DNA of 64,000 nt, from contig JWIT01000006.1 of the NCBI GenBank assembly GCA_000949895.1, positions 62,001-126,000 of the forward strand, in the 5' to 3' direction. How positions within the stretch are numbered: position 1 is the stretch's first letter; each line of letters opens with the position of its first letter. The notes under the pieces were generated by a model. That model saw only the letters and a program-made list of their open reading frames with translations, was not told the DNA's origin and ran no database searches. Both the position numbers and the translations under genes were made by a program. Source of the DNA: Agrobacterium arsenijevicii (GTDB lineage Bacteria > Pseudomonadota > Alphaproteobacteria > Rhizobiales > Rhizobiaceae). This document shows positions 52,848-62,719 of this stretch, one piece after another.

Positions 52848-55551
52848 CCGGAATGAAGGCGACATTGCTCGCGGGCTCACCCTGCCGGGACTTTGCGGCA
52901 AGCGTCGCCTGCGCTGCCGCGAGGCGGGCGATGGGCACGCGGAAGGGCGAGCAGGATACGTAGTCGAGATCCGCATCCTCGCAGAAATGGATCGAGGCCG
53001 GATCGCCGCCATGTTCGCCGCAAATGCCGAGCTTCAGCTCCGGCCGTGTCTGGCGACCGCGTTCGGCGGCGATGCGGATCAACTCCCCCACACCGTCGAA
53101 ATCGAGCGAAATGAACGGGTCTCGTTCGATGATGCCCTTACGCTGATAGGTATTGATGAAACGCGCCGCGTCATCGCGGGAAATGCCGAAAGTCGTCTGC
53201 GTCAGATCGTTGGTACCGAAGGAGAAGAACTCCGCTGCTTCAGCAATAACATGGGCGCGCAGGGCCGCGCGCGGCAGTTCGATCATCGTGCCGGTCAGAT
53301 ATTCGAGCGTCATGCCGGTCTCTTCCGCCACCTCGGCGGCCACTGTGTCGATGACGGCCTTGACGTAATCAAGCTCAGACCGGAGGCCGACCAGCGGCAC
53401 CATGATCTCAGGCACAACCGGCGCACCTGTAATGCGCGCCGCCGCAACGGCGGCTTCAAAAATGGCGCGCGCCTGCATTTCCGCGATTTCGGGATAGGAA
53501 ATCGCCAACCGGCAGCCGCGATGGCCGAGCATGGGGTTGAATTCGTGCAGCGCATCCAGCCGCTGGCGGAACACCGTTTGCGGCATACCCATGGCGGCGG
53601 CCACCTCGACGATCTCGCCATCGGTCTTCGGCAGGAATTCGTGCAGCGGCGGATCGAGCAGGCGGATCGTCACCGGCAGACCGTGCATGATCTGGAACAG
53701 TTCGGTGAAATCCGAACGCTGCATCGGCAAAAGCTGGTCGAGCGCTGCCCGCCTGCCCTTTTCGCTTTCAGCAAGGATCATCTCGCGCATCACATGAATG
53801 CGGTCACCCTCGAAGAACATATGTTCGGTTCGGCAAAGGCCGATACCCTCGGCACCGAAGGCGCGGGCGGCGCGGGCGTCAGCCGGCGTATCGGCATTGG
53901 TGCGCACCGTCATGCGGCGCAGACCATCGGCCCATTGCATCAGCTTGCCGAAATCGCCTGACAGTTCCGGCTGCGTCATCGGCACTTCGCCCTTCAGCAC
54001 CCGGCCTGACGAACCGTCGATGGTGATGACATCGCCGCGTTTCAGCATGCAGCCAACGCCGATCAGCACCTTGTTGCGCATGTCGACACGCATGGAGCCC
54101 GCGCCGGTGACGCAGGGAATGCCCATGCCGCGCGCCACCACGGCGGCGTGGCTGGTCATGCCACCGCGCGTCGTCAGAATACCTTCGGCGGCATGCATGC
54201 CGTGAATATCTTCCGGGCTGGTTTCGATGCGCACCAGAATGACGCGGCGCCCTTCGGCTTCGGCCGCAACCGCCTCTTCCGAGGTAAAGACGATTTCGCC
54301 GGTTGCCGCCCCCGGAGAGGCAGGCAGGCCTGAGCCGATGATGGGGCGGGAAACGCCGGGATCGATGGTCGGGTGCAGCAGCTGGTCGAGCGAAGACGGC
54401 TCGATGCGGCAGACGGCCTCCTCCTGCGAGATCAGCCCATCCTCGACCATATCGACGGCGATCTTCATGGCAGCGCGCGTGGTGCGCTTGCCGGAACGGG
54501 TCTGCAGCATCCAGAGCTTGCCACGCTCGATGGTGAATTCCAGATCCTGCATCTCGCGATAATGGTTTTCCAACCGCTTGCAGATCGCCAGGAACTCGCC
54601 GAAAGCCTCGGGCATCAGCTTTTCCATCGAAGGCTTGTCGGAGCCCGACGCCAGTCGCGCGGCCTCAGTGATGGATTGCGGTGTGCGAATGCCCGCCACC
54701 ACATCTTCACCCTGGGCGTTGACGAGGAATTCGCCGTAAAGCTCCGCCTCACCGGTGGAGGGATTGCGGGTAAAGGCGACGCCGGTTGCCGATGACGAGC
54801 CGAGATTGCCGAAGACCATGGCCTGAACGTTGACCGCCGTGCCCCAATCGCCCGGAATATTGTGCAGATGCCGGTAGGTCACGGCGCGGTGGTTCGTCCA
54901 GCTGGCGAAAACAGCACCAATCGCGCCCCAGAGCTGGACGTGACAATCCTGCGGGAAGGCTTCCCCCAGCTCGTCCTCGATCAGCTGCTTGTAAAGCGCA
55001 ACGACATGCTGCCATTCAACCGCCGACATATCGGTATCGTATTCATGGCCGAGACGGCCTTTTTCGTCCTCGAGAATTTCCTCGAACAGCTCGTGATCGA
55101 GGCCCATGACGACATCGGCATACATCTGGATGAAACGGCGGTAGCTGTCCCAGGCGAAACGGGCGTCACCCGCATCGTGACCCAGCGCCTGCACCGTGCG
55201 GTCGTTGAGGCCGAGATTGAGAACGGTGTCCATCATGCCCGGCATGGAGGCGCGCGCGCCTGATCGGACCGACAGAAGCAGCGGCGTCTGGCTGCCGCCA
55301 AATGTCTTGCCGGTCACGGTCTCCATGCCATGAAGCCCGGCCATGACCTGCAGCTTCAGCTCCTCGGGAAGATCGCGGCCGCTCTTGTGATAGAGCGCGC
55401 AGGCATCGGTGATGATGGTGAGACCGGGGGGGACGGGAAGGCCGAGACTTGCCATTTCGGCAAGGTTTGCACCCTTGCCGCCCAATATAGCAACGTCACC
55501 TGCCCTTCCTTCGGCAGCACCGTTGCCGAAGGTATAAACCCACTTTTTCAT
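52825..55551 (-). CDS. ppdK: Pyruvate, phosphate dikinase
   Basis: 908 aa from ATG 55551 (GGAGAGCG upstream; the ATG at 55581 is an alternative). N-terminal ATP-grasp (GGKGANLAEM, SVRSGARASMPGMMDTVLNLGLND), central phosphohistidine domain ILTTRGGMTSHAAVVARGMG with catalytic His, and a C-terminal PEP/pyruvate TIM barrel (TEHMFF, GTNDLTQTTFG, CGEHGGD). Interconverts pyruvate, ATP and Pi with PEP, AMP and PPi, linking glycolysis and gluconeogenesis. Standard bacterial length. Confidence 0.97.
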   Translation of the reverse strand: MKKWVYTFGNGAAEGRAGDVAILGGKGANLAEMASLGLPVPPGLTIITDACALYHKSGRDLPEELKLQVMAGLHGMETVTGKTFGGSQTPLLLSVRSGARASMPGMMDTVLNLGLNDRTVQALGHDAGDARFAWDSYRRFIQMYADVVMGLDHELFEEILEDEKGRLGHEYDTDMSAVEWQHVVALYKQLIEDELGEAFPQDCHVQLWGAIGAVFASWTNHRAVTYRHLHNIPGDWGTAVNVQAMVFGNLGSSSATGVAFTRNPSTGEAELYGEFLVNAQGEDVVAGIRTPQSITEAARLASGSDKPSMEKLMPEAFGEFLAICKRLENHYREMQDLEFTIERGKLWMLQTRSGKRTTRAAMKIAVDMVEDGLISQEEAVCRIEPSSLDQLLHPTIDPGVSRPIIGSGLPASPGAATGEIVFTSEEAVAAEAEGRRVILVRIETSPEDIHGMHAAEGILTTRGGMTSHAAVVARGMGIPCVTGAGSMRVDMRNKVLIGVGCMLKRGDVITIDGSSGRVLKGEVPMTQPELSGDFGKLMQWADGLRRMTVRTNADTPADARAARAFGAEGIGLCRTEHMFFEGDRIHVMREMILAESEKGRRAALDQLLPMQRSDFTELFQIMHGLPVTIRLLDPPLHEFLPKTDGEIVEVAAAMGMPQTVFRQRLDALHEFNPMLGHRGCRLAISYPEIAEMQARAIFEAAVAAARITGAPVVPEIMVPLVGLRSELDYVKAVIDTVAAEVAEETGMTLEYLTGTMIELPRAALRAHVIAEAAEFFSFGTNDLTQTTFGISRDDAARFINTYQRKGIIERDPFISLDFDGVGELIRIAAERGRQTRPELKLGICGEHGGDPASIHFCEDADLDYVSCSPFRVPIARLAAAQATLAAKSRQGEPASNVAFIPVRGLVGR

Positions 55552-55778
55552 TCCACGCTCTCCACCCAGAAGCGTTGTCATTTTTCTATCATCTACAGCA
55601 TTGCCGCCATGTTGGAAACGCCGCAACGTGCAGTTTACATCGCAGTGCAGCATAATTGCGGCGAATTGCGCGCCAGAATTGCCGCAAAAGCAAAATAACA
55701 GCTTTACTGACGCATTCGTGTAGTGCGGAGAAACGGAGTGTTCCCTAAGCCATTCACATCGCCCAAAAGAGATTATTC

Positions 55779-56756
55779 ATGCAATTTACTCGCCGTCACA
55801 CGTTGAAATTTGCCGGAATTTCTTGCGCCGCCACCGCCCTTGCCGGTGCTCTGAGAGCAGAAGGCGGTTCACCCGTCGCAAATGCCGGCGCGGCCCTTCC
55901 CTTTGCGCTGACGACCCCGATGCATATCGGCCAGGCGGCGCTTCGGGTCCGCGATCTCGATCCGATGATCGACTATTACCGTTCCGTGCTGGGTTTGAAC
56001 GAGGTGGAGCGCACATCGCGCGGCGTGACACTCGGCGTCGGCACCGTTCCGCTGCTCGATCTCGTCCACAAACCGACGGCTGATTATGAAAGCCCGACCT
56101 CCGCCGGCCTGTTCCACATCGCCTACCTAATGCCCAGCCGCAAGGATCTGGCACGGTGGCTGGTGCATGCGGCCTTGCGGCAGGTGCCGCTTACGGGCTT
56201 TGCCGACCATAATGTCAGCGAAGCGGTCTATCTCAACGATCCCGAAGGCAACGGCATCGAGGTTTACAGCGACCGGCCGAAGGACACATGGGTCTGGAAC
56301 GGCCGTGTGGTGAAAATGGGCACCGAACCGCTCGACGTCGATGATCTCGTGGCACTGACCGACACCAAGAAAAGCGATTTTGAAGCCGCACCCACGGGGA
56401 TGCGCATCGGCCATATTCACCTGCGGGTCGGCGAGATTGCCACCGCCCGCGCCTTTTACGAAGAGGCCATCGGCCTGCAACCGACACAGGACGCCCGCAC
56501 CGATGCGTCCTTCCTGTCTTCGGGTGGATATCATCACCATCTGGCGATGAATACCTGGAACAGCCGGGGCGCCAAGCAACGCAACGCCACCGAAACCGGC
56601 CTCGACTGGTTTTCACTCGCCGTCCGAAATACCACCGACCGTGAAGCGCAAAAGACGCGATTGCGGGCTGCGGGTTACGTGCTGGTGGAGATGGAAAACA
56701 ATGTCGTGGAAGCGATTGATCCCTGGGGGACAAGGCTGCGGCTGGTGCCGGTGTGA
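55779..56756 (+). CDS. VOC family protein with Tat signal
   Basis: 325 aa. N-terminal TRRHTLKFAGISCAATALAGA is a twin-arginine-type signal, followed by two VOC domains: residues about 48-160 (IGQAALRVRDLDPMIDYYRSVLGL) and about 205-320 (RIGHIHLRVGEIATARAFYEEAIGL). It resembles catechol-2,3-dioxygenase-like (CatE) proteins, which are normally cytoplasmic; export would be unusual. Metal ligands His and Glu appear at the expected spots. Function unproven. Confidence 0.85.
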   Translation: MQFTRRHTLKFAGISCAATALAGALRAEGGSPVANAGAALPFALTTPMHIGQAALRVRDLDPMIDYYRSVLGLNEVERTSRGVTLGVGTVPLLDLVHKPTADYESPTSAGLFHIAYLMPSRKDLARWLVHAALRQVPLTGFADHNVSEAVYLNDPEGNGIEVYSDRPKDTWVWNGRVVKMGTEPLDVDDLVALTDTKKSDFEAAPTGMRIGHIHLRVGEIATARAFYEEAIGLQPTQDARTDASFLSSGGYHHHLAMNTWNSRGAKQRNATETGLDWFSLAVRNTTDREAQKTRLRAAGYVLVEMENNVVEAIDPWGTRLRLVPV

Positions 56757-56834
56757 GTGGGTGGTAGCGCTCCACACGATTGGCAGCTATGGCAAGTTCG
56801 GCGTTTACCGGGGTTCGTAGTGTCCCCTCCATCC

Positions 56835-56860
56835 GTCATTCCGGCCTTGAGCCGGAAACC
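56835..56860. repeat. GTCATTCCGGC palindrome, family B copy
   Basis: GTCATTCCGGC...GCCGGAA hairpin between the VOC and smc genes. The rest of 56757-57118 is the terminator below and unassigned sequence. Confidence 0.68.
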
Positions 56861-56930
56861 AGCCGACGCGCGTCCACGCAATTCCGGTCACAAAACCGTG
56901 GCCTCAATTTTTACCGGTACGGTTCACCCA

Positions 56931-56973
56931 AAAAAGAAAGCCTTGCGAGGCCGCGGCAGCAGCCTCGCAAGGC
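56931..56973 (-). terminator. Intrinsic terminator of smc (minus strand)
   Basis: GCCTTGCGAGGC (56940-56951) and GCCTCGCAAGGC (56962-56973), perfect 12-bp stem with 10-nt loop. The plus-strand A-run (56932-56938) becomes a T-run in the minus-strand transcript, so it ends smc. Confidence 0.88.
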
Positions 56974-57118
56974 ATTCCATCCGGGTACAGGAAACCGGAT
57001 GGGGGGTCTGGAAATAACCCTGATTGCTTTCAAAAAGACATAGCAAAACGCCACGCATTGTCGCTCACCCGAATGGGTGATGCCTTCATATAAATTCGCA
57101 ATGACCGGGGTTGTGGTG

Positions 57119-60100
57119 TTAGACGGCTTCGCGCAATTGTTCGGCGGTCTGCAAATCCACCGACACCAGTTGCGAGACGCCCTGCTCGGCCATTGTGACG
57201 CCGAAGAGGCGGTTCATGCGCGCCATGGTGATGGGATTGTGGGTGATGATGACGAAACGCGTTTCGGTGGAGGCCACCATTTCGTCCATCAGGTTGCAAT
57301 AACGCTCGACATTATGGTCGTCCAGCGGCGCGTCCACCTCGTCCAGCACGCAGATTGGCGCCGGATTGGTAAGGAAGACCGCAAAGATCAGCGCCATGGC
57401 CGTCAGCGCCTGCTCGCCGCCGGAAAGCAGCGTCATGGTCTGGGGCTTCTTGCCGGGCGGGCGGGCGAGAATTTCCAGCCCCGCCTCCAGCGGATCGTCG
57501 GATTCGATCAGCTGCAATTCCGCCGTGCCACCGCCGAAAAGATGGGTGAAAAGCCGCTGGAACTGCGAATTGACCACATCAAAGGCCGCAATCAGCCGTT
57601 CGCGACCTTCGCGGTTGAGGTTTTGGATACCGGCGCGCAGCTTGCGCACGGCGTCGATGATATCGTCGCGCTCCTTGATGAGCGCCGCGAGCTTGGCGGA
57701 AAGCTCAGCCTGCTCCTCTTCCGCGCGCAGATTGACCGCGCCAAGCCTCTCGCGCTCAATCTTCAGCCGGTCGAGGTCGCGCTCGACGTCGCGAATATCG
57801 GGCTTCGGCTGGTCGGGGCCAAGGCCGGTCAGGCGCAGCGCCATATGCGGCTCGGTATTCAGCGTTTCGCGGATGCGATGTTCGGTTTCCTGCCGCTTCT
57901 CGCGAGCGGAAACCAGACGTTCTTCGGCACGTCCACGCTTTTCGCGGGCTTCGGCCAGTTCGGAAAGCGCCGTTGTGGCAACCCGGTCGGCAGCGCGTTG
58001 CAGGTTTTCCGCCTCCACCAGACGGTCAGCTGCCATACGGCGGGCATCTTCGGTTTTCTGAAGCTCGGAGAGGAGGTTGCGGCGTTTCTCGTCGAATTCC
58101 TCCGGCGCTATGTCCAGTTCGGCTATCTCCTCGCGCGCCTCTTCCTCGCGTTCCCGCAGGGTGGCGATATGATCGGCTGCACTTGCCGCCCGCGATGTCC
58201 AAGTAGAGCGCTCCTGCGCAATTGCTTGAAGCCTGCGCTGGCGGCTTTCCGCCTCGCGGCTCATCCCCTCGTGGCGGGCGCGTGCTTCCGCCAGCAGGCC
58301 ACGGTCGGTCGCGACTTCGAGCTGGCTTTCACGCAGCTTGAGATCGAGCACGGAAAGATCCGGCGCATCCTCCATTTCGATGCGGGCGTTTTCTTCCTGA
58401 ACAACGATCTCGTCGATCTGCGCGCCGATCTGGTTCAGCGCCTCGGAGACGATATCGCGACGGCGCAGAAGATCGCCCGAAGCGCGTTCGGCAGCGGTCA
58501 GAGCCTCGCGCGCTTCGGCAAGATGGCGTGTCGCCAACCGGCTTCTGTCGCGCACCTCCGAAAGCCGCTGCTCGGCGCTGCGGATTTCATCGGTTCTGAT
58601 GGAGAGCTGTTCTTCGGCCTCCTCCAGACCGAAACGGGCTTCGTCCAGTTCGGTCTCGATTTCGGCAAGGCGGTTCTTTTGTGCCAGACGAAGGGCGGCG
58701 GCACCCGGTGCATCGGCGCTGGCGATGTGGCCATCCCAGCGGAACAGCGCGCCCTCGCGCGTCACCAGCCGCTGGCCGGTTTTCAGCGATGGCATCAGGC
58801 GCAGGGCCTGCACAGTATCGGCTGCAACGCCGATCTGGGCGAGGCCGCGCCGCAGGGCATCCGGCGCCTGTGCGTAATCCAGAATCGGCTTCACACCCTG
58901 CGGCAAGGCGGGATCGCCAGCACCGTCGCCATTGCCGGCCCAATAGGCGGCAGCGGCTGGATCGAGCGAGCTTTCAAGATCGTCGCCAAGGGCGGCACCG
59001 AGTGCCGCCTCGAAACCACGCTCGACCGTCATTTCTTCCGCTACCGGCGTGAAGCTGCCATTGGCGGCAGCGCTGGAGGCGAGGATTTTGGTGATGGTGC
59101 GCGCTTCCGTGTCCAGCGCGTTCAGCCGGTTTCTCGCCGTTTCCAGCGGCCCGCGCGCCAGCGCTTCGGCGGAACGTGCGGCGGCAACGGCGGCTTCCGC
59201 CTCCTCCGCCACGATCAGCGCATCCTCGACCGCGATCTCGGCAGCCTCCACCGCCTCGCGGCGCTCCGAAGGATCGGGAAGTCCGGAGAGTTTTTCATCG
59301 ACGGCATCGATCTCGGAGGATGCTTCCTGTGATTGGCGTTCCAGCCGGAGCTTGCGGTCGGAAAGCTCGCGGATCGCCCGTTCCAGCTGCTGGCGCCCGG
59401 CTGCGGCCTCGGCGCGCTCGGCGGTGATGGCGGTGAAAATGGTTTCGCTTTCGGTGAGCTTGGCGGCGGCGGCCTCGAAGGCTTCGCGCATCTCTTCGGC
59501 ATGACGACCGGAATCGGCGAGGATTTCGAGAAGGTCTGCCTCTTCCTCATCGAGCCGCGCAAGAATCTGGGCGTTATCAGAGACAAGCCGTTCTTCGCGA
59601 ACGATGTCTTCGCCAAGCTGCGAGAGACGGCGCGCCAGCTCGTCGCGGCGGCGCAGCAGGCGGTTCGCCTCGTCGTCCAGCTGGGTGCGGGCAATCTGCA
59701 GGCGTTGCAGGGCGGCGGCGACACGCGCTTCATCCTCGCGCAGTTCCGGCAGCTTCAGGCTGGCAATGCCCTGCTGCTTTGCCGCTTCCATCTGCGCCTG
59801 CGCCTTTTCGGCAACGATGTTCGTAGCCTGATTGAGCGCGCTTTCCGCCTCGCCCTCTGCCTCTTTCGCCTCGACCCAGCGAATGTGCAAAAGCGTTGCC
59901 TCGCGGGCGCGGATATCCGCAGACAGCATCTTGAAACGGCTTGCCTGCCGTGCCTGCCGTTTCAGGCTTTCGATCTGGCTTTCAAGCTGGGCGGTGACGT
60001 CCTCCAGCCGCTCCAGATTGGTCTCGGCTGCCCGCAGGCGCAGTTCGGCCTCGTGGCGGCGGGAATGAAGGCCCGAAATGCCGGCCGCCTCTTCCAGAAG

Positions 60101-60586
60101 CTGGCGGCGGGCCTGCGGTTTGGCATTGATGAGTTCGCCGATGCGCCCCTGCCCCACCATGGAAGGCGAGCGCGCGCCGGTGGAGGCATCCGCAAACAGA
60201 AGCTGCACATCCTTGGCGCGCGCCTCCTTGCCGTTGATGCGGTAGACGGAGCCGTTTTCGCGCTCGATGCGGCGCGTCACCTGAATTTCGTCGGCATCGT
60301 TGAAGGCGGCGGGTGCGGTGCGATCGGAATTGTCGAGATAAAGGCCGACTTCAGCGGTGTTTCTGGCTGGGCGGTTGCCGGAACCGGAGAAGATGACGTC
60401 ATCCATGCCGGATGCGCGCATGTTCTTGTAGGAATTTTCGCCCATCACCCAGCGAAGCGCTTCCACCAGATTGGACTTGCCGCAGCCGTTCGGGCCGACG
60501 ACACCGGTCAGGCCAGGCTCGATGATGAATTCCGAGGGTTCAACGAAGGACTTGAAACCAACGACGCGGAGCTTGTTGAACTTCAT
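57119..60586 (-). CDS. smc: Chromosome segregation protein SMC
   Basis: 1155 aa from ATG 60586 (GGAGCG upstream). N-terminal Walker A VGPNGCGKSNLVEALRW, long coiled-coil arms with a central hinge (about 510-660), and a C-terminal head with LLSGGEQALTAMALIF (signature) and CVLDEVDAPLDDHN (Walker B). The complex with ScpAB organises and separates sister chromosomes. Neighbour dsbA precedes it, but a terminator between them (60615-60652) suggests mostly separate transcription. Confidence 0.97.
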   Translation of the reverse strand: MKFNKLRVVGFKSFVEPSEFIIEPGLTGVVGPNGCGKSNLVEALRWVMGENSYKNMRASGMDDVIFSGSGNRPARNTAEVGLYLDNSDRTAPAAFNDADEIQVTRRIERENGSVYRINGKEARAKDVQLLFADASTGARSPSMVGQGRIGELINAKPQARRQLLEEAAGISGLHSRRHEAELRLRAAETNLERLEDVTAQLESQIESLKRQARQASRFKMLSADIRAREATLLHIRWVEAKEAEGEAESALNQATNIVAEKAQAQMEAAKQQGIASLKLPELREDEARVAAALQRLQIARTQLDDEANRLLRRRDELARRLSQLGEDIVREERLVSDNAQILARLDEEEADLLEILADSGRHAEEMREAFEAAAAKLTESETIFTAITAERAEAAAGRQQLERAIRELSDRKLRLERQSQEASSEIDAVDEKLSGLPDPSERREAVEAAEIAVEDALIVAEEAEAAVAAARSAEALARGPLETARNRLNALDTEARTITKILASSAAANGSFTPVAEEMTVERGFEAALGAALGDDLESSLDPAAAAYWAGNGDGAGDPALPQGVKPILDYAQAPDALRRGLAQIGVAADTVQALRLMPSLKTGQRLVTREGALFRWDGHIASADAPGAAALRLAQKNRLAEIETELDEARFGLEEAEEQLSIRTDEIRSAEQRLSEVRDRSRLATRHLAEAREALTAAERASGDLLRRRDIVSEALNQIGAQIDEIVVQEENARIEMEDAPDLSVLDLKLRESQLEVATDRGLLAEARARHEGMSREAESRQRRLQAIAQERSTWTSRAASAADHIATLREREEEAREEIAELDIAPEEFDEKRRNLLSELQKTEDARRMAADRLVEAENLQRAADRVATTALSELAEAREKRGRAEERLVSAREKRQETEHRIRETLNTEPHMALRLTGLGPDQPKPDIRDVERDLDRLKIERERLGAVNLRAEEEQAELSAKLAALIKERDDIIDAVRKLRAGIQNLNREGRERLIAAFDVVNSQFQRLFTHLFGGGTAELQLIESDDPLEAGLEILARPPGKKPQTMTLLSGGEQALTAMALIFAVFLTNPAPICVLDEVDAPLDDHNVERYCNLMDEMVASTETRFVIITHNPITMARMNRLFGVTMAEQGVSQLVSVDLQTAEQLREAV

Positions 60587-60614
60587 GCCGCAACGCTCCG
60601 GACAGAAATACGGC

Positions 60615-60652
60615 AATAAAAAACGGGCGAACGGAAGTATCCGCCGCCCGTT
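60615..60652 (-). terminator. Terminator-like hairpin between dsbA and smc
   Basis: AACGGGCG (60622-60629) and CGCCCGTT (60645-60652) plus an A-run giving a T-run on the minus strand. It lies just after the dsbA stop. Confidence 0.75.
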
Positions 60653-60670
60653 CCTTTAAGGGTTCGGCGA

Positions 60671-61351
60671 TCAGAGCAGCTTGTCGATGACAGCCGACAT
60701 GGTTTCAACCGACATGTCTCCCGCGTATTTCTTGCCGTTGATGATGAAAGTCGGCGTGGAGTTGACGCCAAATTCCGTCGCACCGCGTTGCATCGTTGCG
60801 TTCACATCATCCAGAAGTTTCTGGTTCGTCAAGCAGGCCTCGAAAGACTCCTGTGAGAAACCGGCCATTTTCGACAATTGCAGCAGGGCCACACGGGCAT
60901 CCTGCGCCGTTGCCCAGCTCTGCTGCTGCTTGAACAGCATGGAAACGAACGGGAAATACTGTCCTTCCGGTGCGCAGCGCGCCAGCATGAAGGCTGCCGC
61001 CGCACGCGGATCGAACGGGAATTCGCGGATGACGAAGTAGACCTTGCCAGTGTCGATGTACTTCTTCTTGATCTCGTCAAAGGTCTTGTTGTGGAAGTTC
61101 GCGCAATGCGGGCAGGTCATCGACATGTATTCGACGATCTTGACGGGCGCGTTCGCATCGCCGAGCGCCGCTTCCGGCAGCGGGCCGGGCTTCAACACGG
61201 CAGCCATGTCCACATCACCGGTGGATTCAGGCAATTCCTGCGCCTCAGCGACGCCGGGCGTGAAGGCAAACGGCAGCGCCGTGGCAACAGCTGCAAGAGC
61301 AACGCCGCCAAGCAGGCTGCGTCTGGTAATATTCAATTCGGAAATCGGCAT
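60671..61351 (-). CDS. DsbA-family thiol:disulfide protein, Tat signal
   Basis: 226 aa from ATG 61351. Tat-type signal (ITRRSLLGGVALAAVATALP) with cleavage near AEAQ, then a thioredoxin/DsbA fold with CPHC (MTCPHCANF, about residue 84) and cis-Pro in NSTPTFIINGK. Its CPHC site and single catalytic pair resemble DsbA or the BdbD/DsbG-like oxidoreductases that form or reshuffle disulfides in periplasmic proteins. Export by Tat for a disulfide enzyme is distinctive of some alphaproteobacteria. Confidence 0.9.
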   Translation of the reverse strand: MPISELNITRRSLLGGVALAAVATALPFAFTPGVAEAQELPESTGDVDMAAVLKPGPLPEAALGDANAPVKIVEYMSMTCPHCANFHNKTFDEIKKKYIDTGKVYFVIREFPFDPRAAAAFMLARCAPEGQYFPFVSMLFKQQQSWATAQDARVALLQLSKMAGFSQESFEACLTNQKLLDDVNATMQRGATEFGVNSTPTFIINGKKYAGDMSVETMSAVIDKLL

Positions 61352-61537
61352 GGAAACACCCGTGTTGATTTGAAACTGCCTGATGCGCAATTCGCTAACC
61401 CGATACCACCAGCACTGGCAGCACGACAAGCGGGCTCTGGAACTTCATTGTCAAAGAATCGTGACTTCGAGAAGGCGAAAGCATCAAAATACAGAGGCGC
61501 GAACAATGGTCGCAGCGGGCGGATACCTTTCGTGACC

Positions 61538-61996
61538 TCAACGGGACAGCCCAAACTGTATTTCGATATTGTGGTAGGATGAACCATGGCCGTTCCAGCC
61601 GTGATAAATTTCACGGCTTTCGCCTGAGAAATGGTGACGGGACATTTCTATTTCCGCGACCAGCGGAGCATATCCCTTGGTAAACAACGATCTCAGCGAT
61701 CCCTGATGCACCGCGCTTGCAACCATGATTGGTTCGAGGTGATGAAGCCCGATTGCTTCGTCAGGCTGCGCGGGCCTTCTTACCGGTCGGCATATTTCCC
61801 AATCGAAGAGGGTTTTACTGTCTCTCGGCAGACTACGGGAAATGAAAAGCCACGGGCCTTCGGCCTCCAGTCCATAATCGGCAATCTGCTTTTCTATTAT
61901 CGGCGCATATTCGGCAGCCGCGTGTCTGACGTCGGGTATCCGCAGGCGCTTGGCCATGCGCAGGACCCACATTTCAGCTGTTTCCTTGATTTCCAT
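61538..61996 (-). CDS. GyrI-like small-molecule-binding domain protein
   Basis: 152 aa from ATG 61996, chosen by AAAGGAG 7 nt upstream. Pattern AAEYAPIIEKQIADYGLEAEGPWLFISR ... ASAVHQGSLRSLFTKGYAPL ... ESREIYHGW..HGS....IEIQFGL matches the GyrI-like/SOUL-related effector-binding fold often fused to AraC regulators, here as a stand-alone domain. It may bind a ligand or protect gyrase; unproven. Confidence 0.7.
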   Translation of the reverse strand: MEIKETAEMWVLRMAKRLRIPDVRHAAAEYAPIIEKQIADYGLEAEGPWLFISRSLPRDSKTLFDWEICRPVRRPAQPDEAIGLHHLEPIMVASAVHQGSLRSLFTKGYAPLVAEIEMSRHHFSGESREIYHGWNGHGSSYHNIEIQFGLSR

Positions 61997-62108
61997 CCGC
62001 ATACTCCTTTGGACCATGGAGTAATTCGGAAATAGGCGGCCAACAAATTGAAATAGAGAATGAAATTCTATTTTCCGTCCAGCTATAAACCGCCGGTGAA
62101 ATTTCTTC

Positions 62109-62621
62109 CTATTTCAAACCCGGCCGCGGTGGCTTCTTCTGCATGACCGCCGTGCCGAGCCTTTCCACTGCCTTGCGCAGCGCCTCGCTCTCTATGCCGT
62201 CCATCATATCGTCAAGGCGCTTTGCCGCATCGCCGCGCAACGGCGGCGGCTTTCGCCTGCGGGTGACGGGCGGCGAGACCGGCTTCTGCACGATCCTGAT
62301 CTGACGCACGGCCGGGAAGCCGAAAAAGCCGTTGATGCGGGCAATCAGTTCGCCCTGCGCATGGGTGAGAAACAGAGCGCGCGCGCCTTCGCAGGCAATC
62401 GTCAACACGCCCGGCTGGTAACCGCCGCGATCCGGCCCCTCGTCGCGGCGCGGCCAAGTAATTTTCTCCGGCCGGGTGCAATCGGCAAAATCATCGCCGG
62501 CGATCTCGTCCCACGAGCCGAGCAGCGCCGTGTTGATGCCCGCCCGTTTCGACAGGAGGGGATCCATGATGCCATTGGCTATTTCGGCGATCTGGATGAC
62601 GCCTTTGCGTGGATATCGCAT
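62109..62621 (-). CDS. DUF721 / DciA-like protein
   Basis: 170 aa. N-terminal DUF721 domain with LLGSWDEIAGDDFADCTRPEKI and GVLTIACEGARALFLTHAQGELIARINGFFG; a Pro/Arg-rich linker then a helical tail. DUF721 includes DciA, the ancestral loader of replicative helicase DnaB, so a replication role is plausible. Divergent from mutY with 98 bp between starts. The pair is widely conserved in rhizobia. Confidence 0.86.
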   Translation of the reverse strand: MRYPRKGVIQIAEIANGIMDPLLSKRAGINTALLGSWDEIAGDDFADCTRPEKITWPRRDEGPDRGGYQPGVLTIACEGARALFLTHAQGELIARINGFFGFPAVRQIRIVQKPVSPPVTRRRKPPPLRGDAAKRLDDMMDGIESEALRKAVERLGTAVMQKKPPRPGLK

Positions 62622-62719
62622 TTTTCACTCGGGTTTCAGGACCGGACAGGCCCGGAGCTGCTTGATAGGTCGGTATGAATGGCCCAACTATAGGCCGAAT
62701 CGAAGAGAAACGGCAAACC

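Noticed and set aside
57077..59332. 751-codon plus-strand ORF opposite smc (and a 428-codon one at 59333-60619)
   Set aside because: Both are antisense shadows of smc in high-GC sequence. Translations are compositionally odd and there are no ribosome-binding sites or domains. smc itself has full domain structure.
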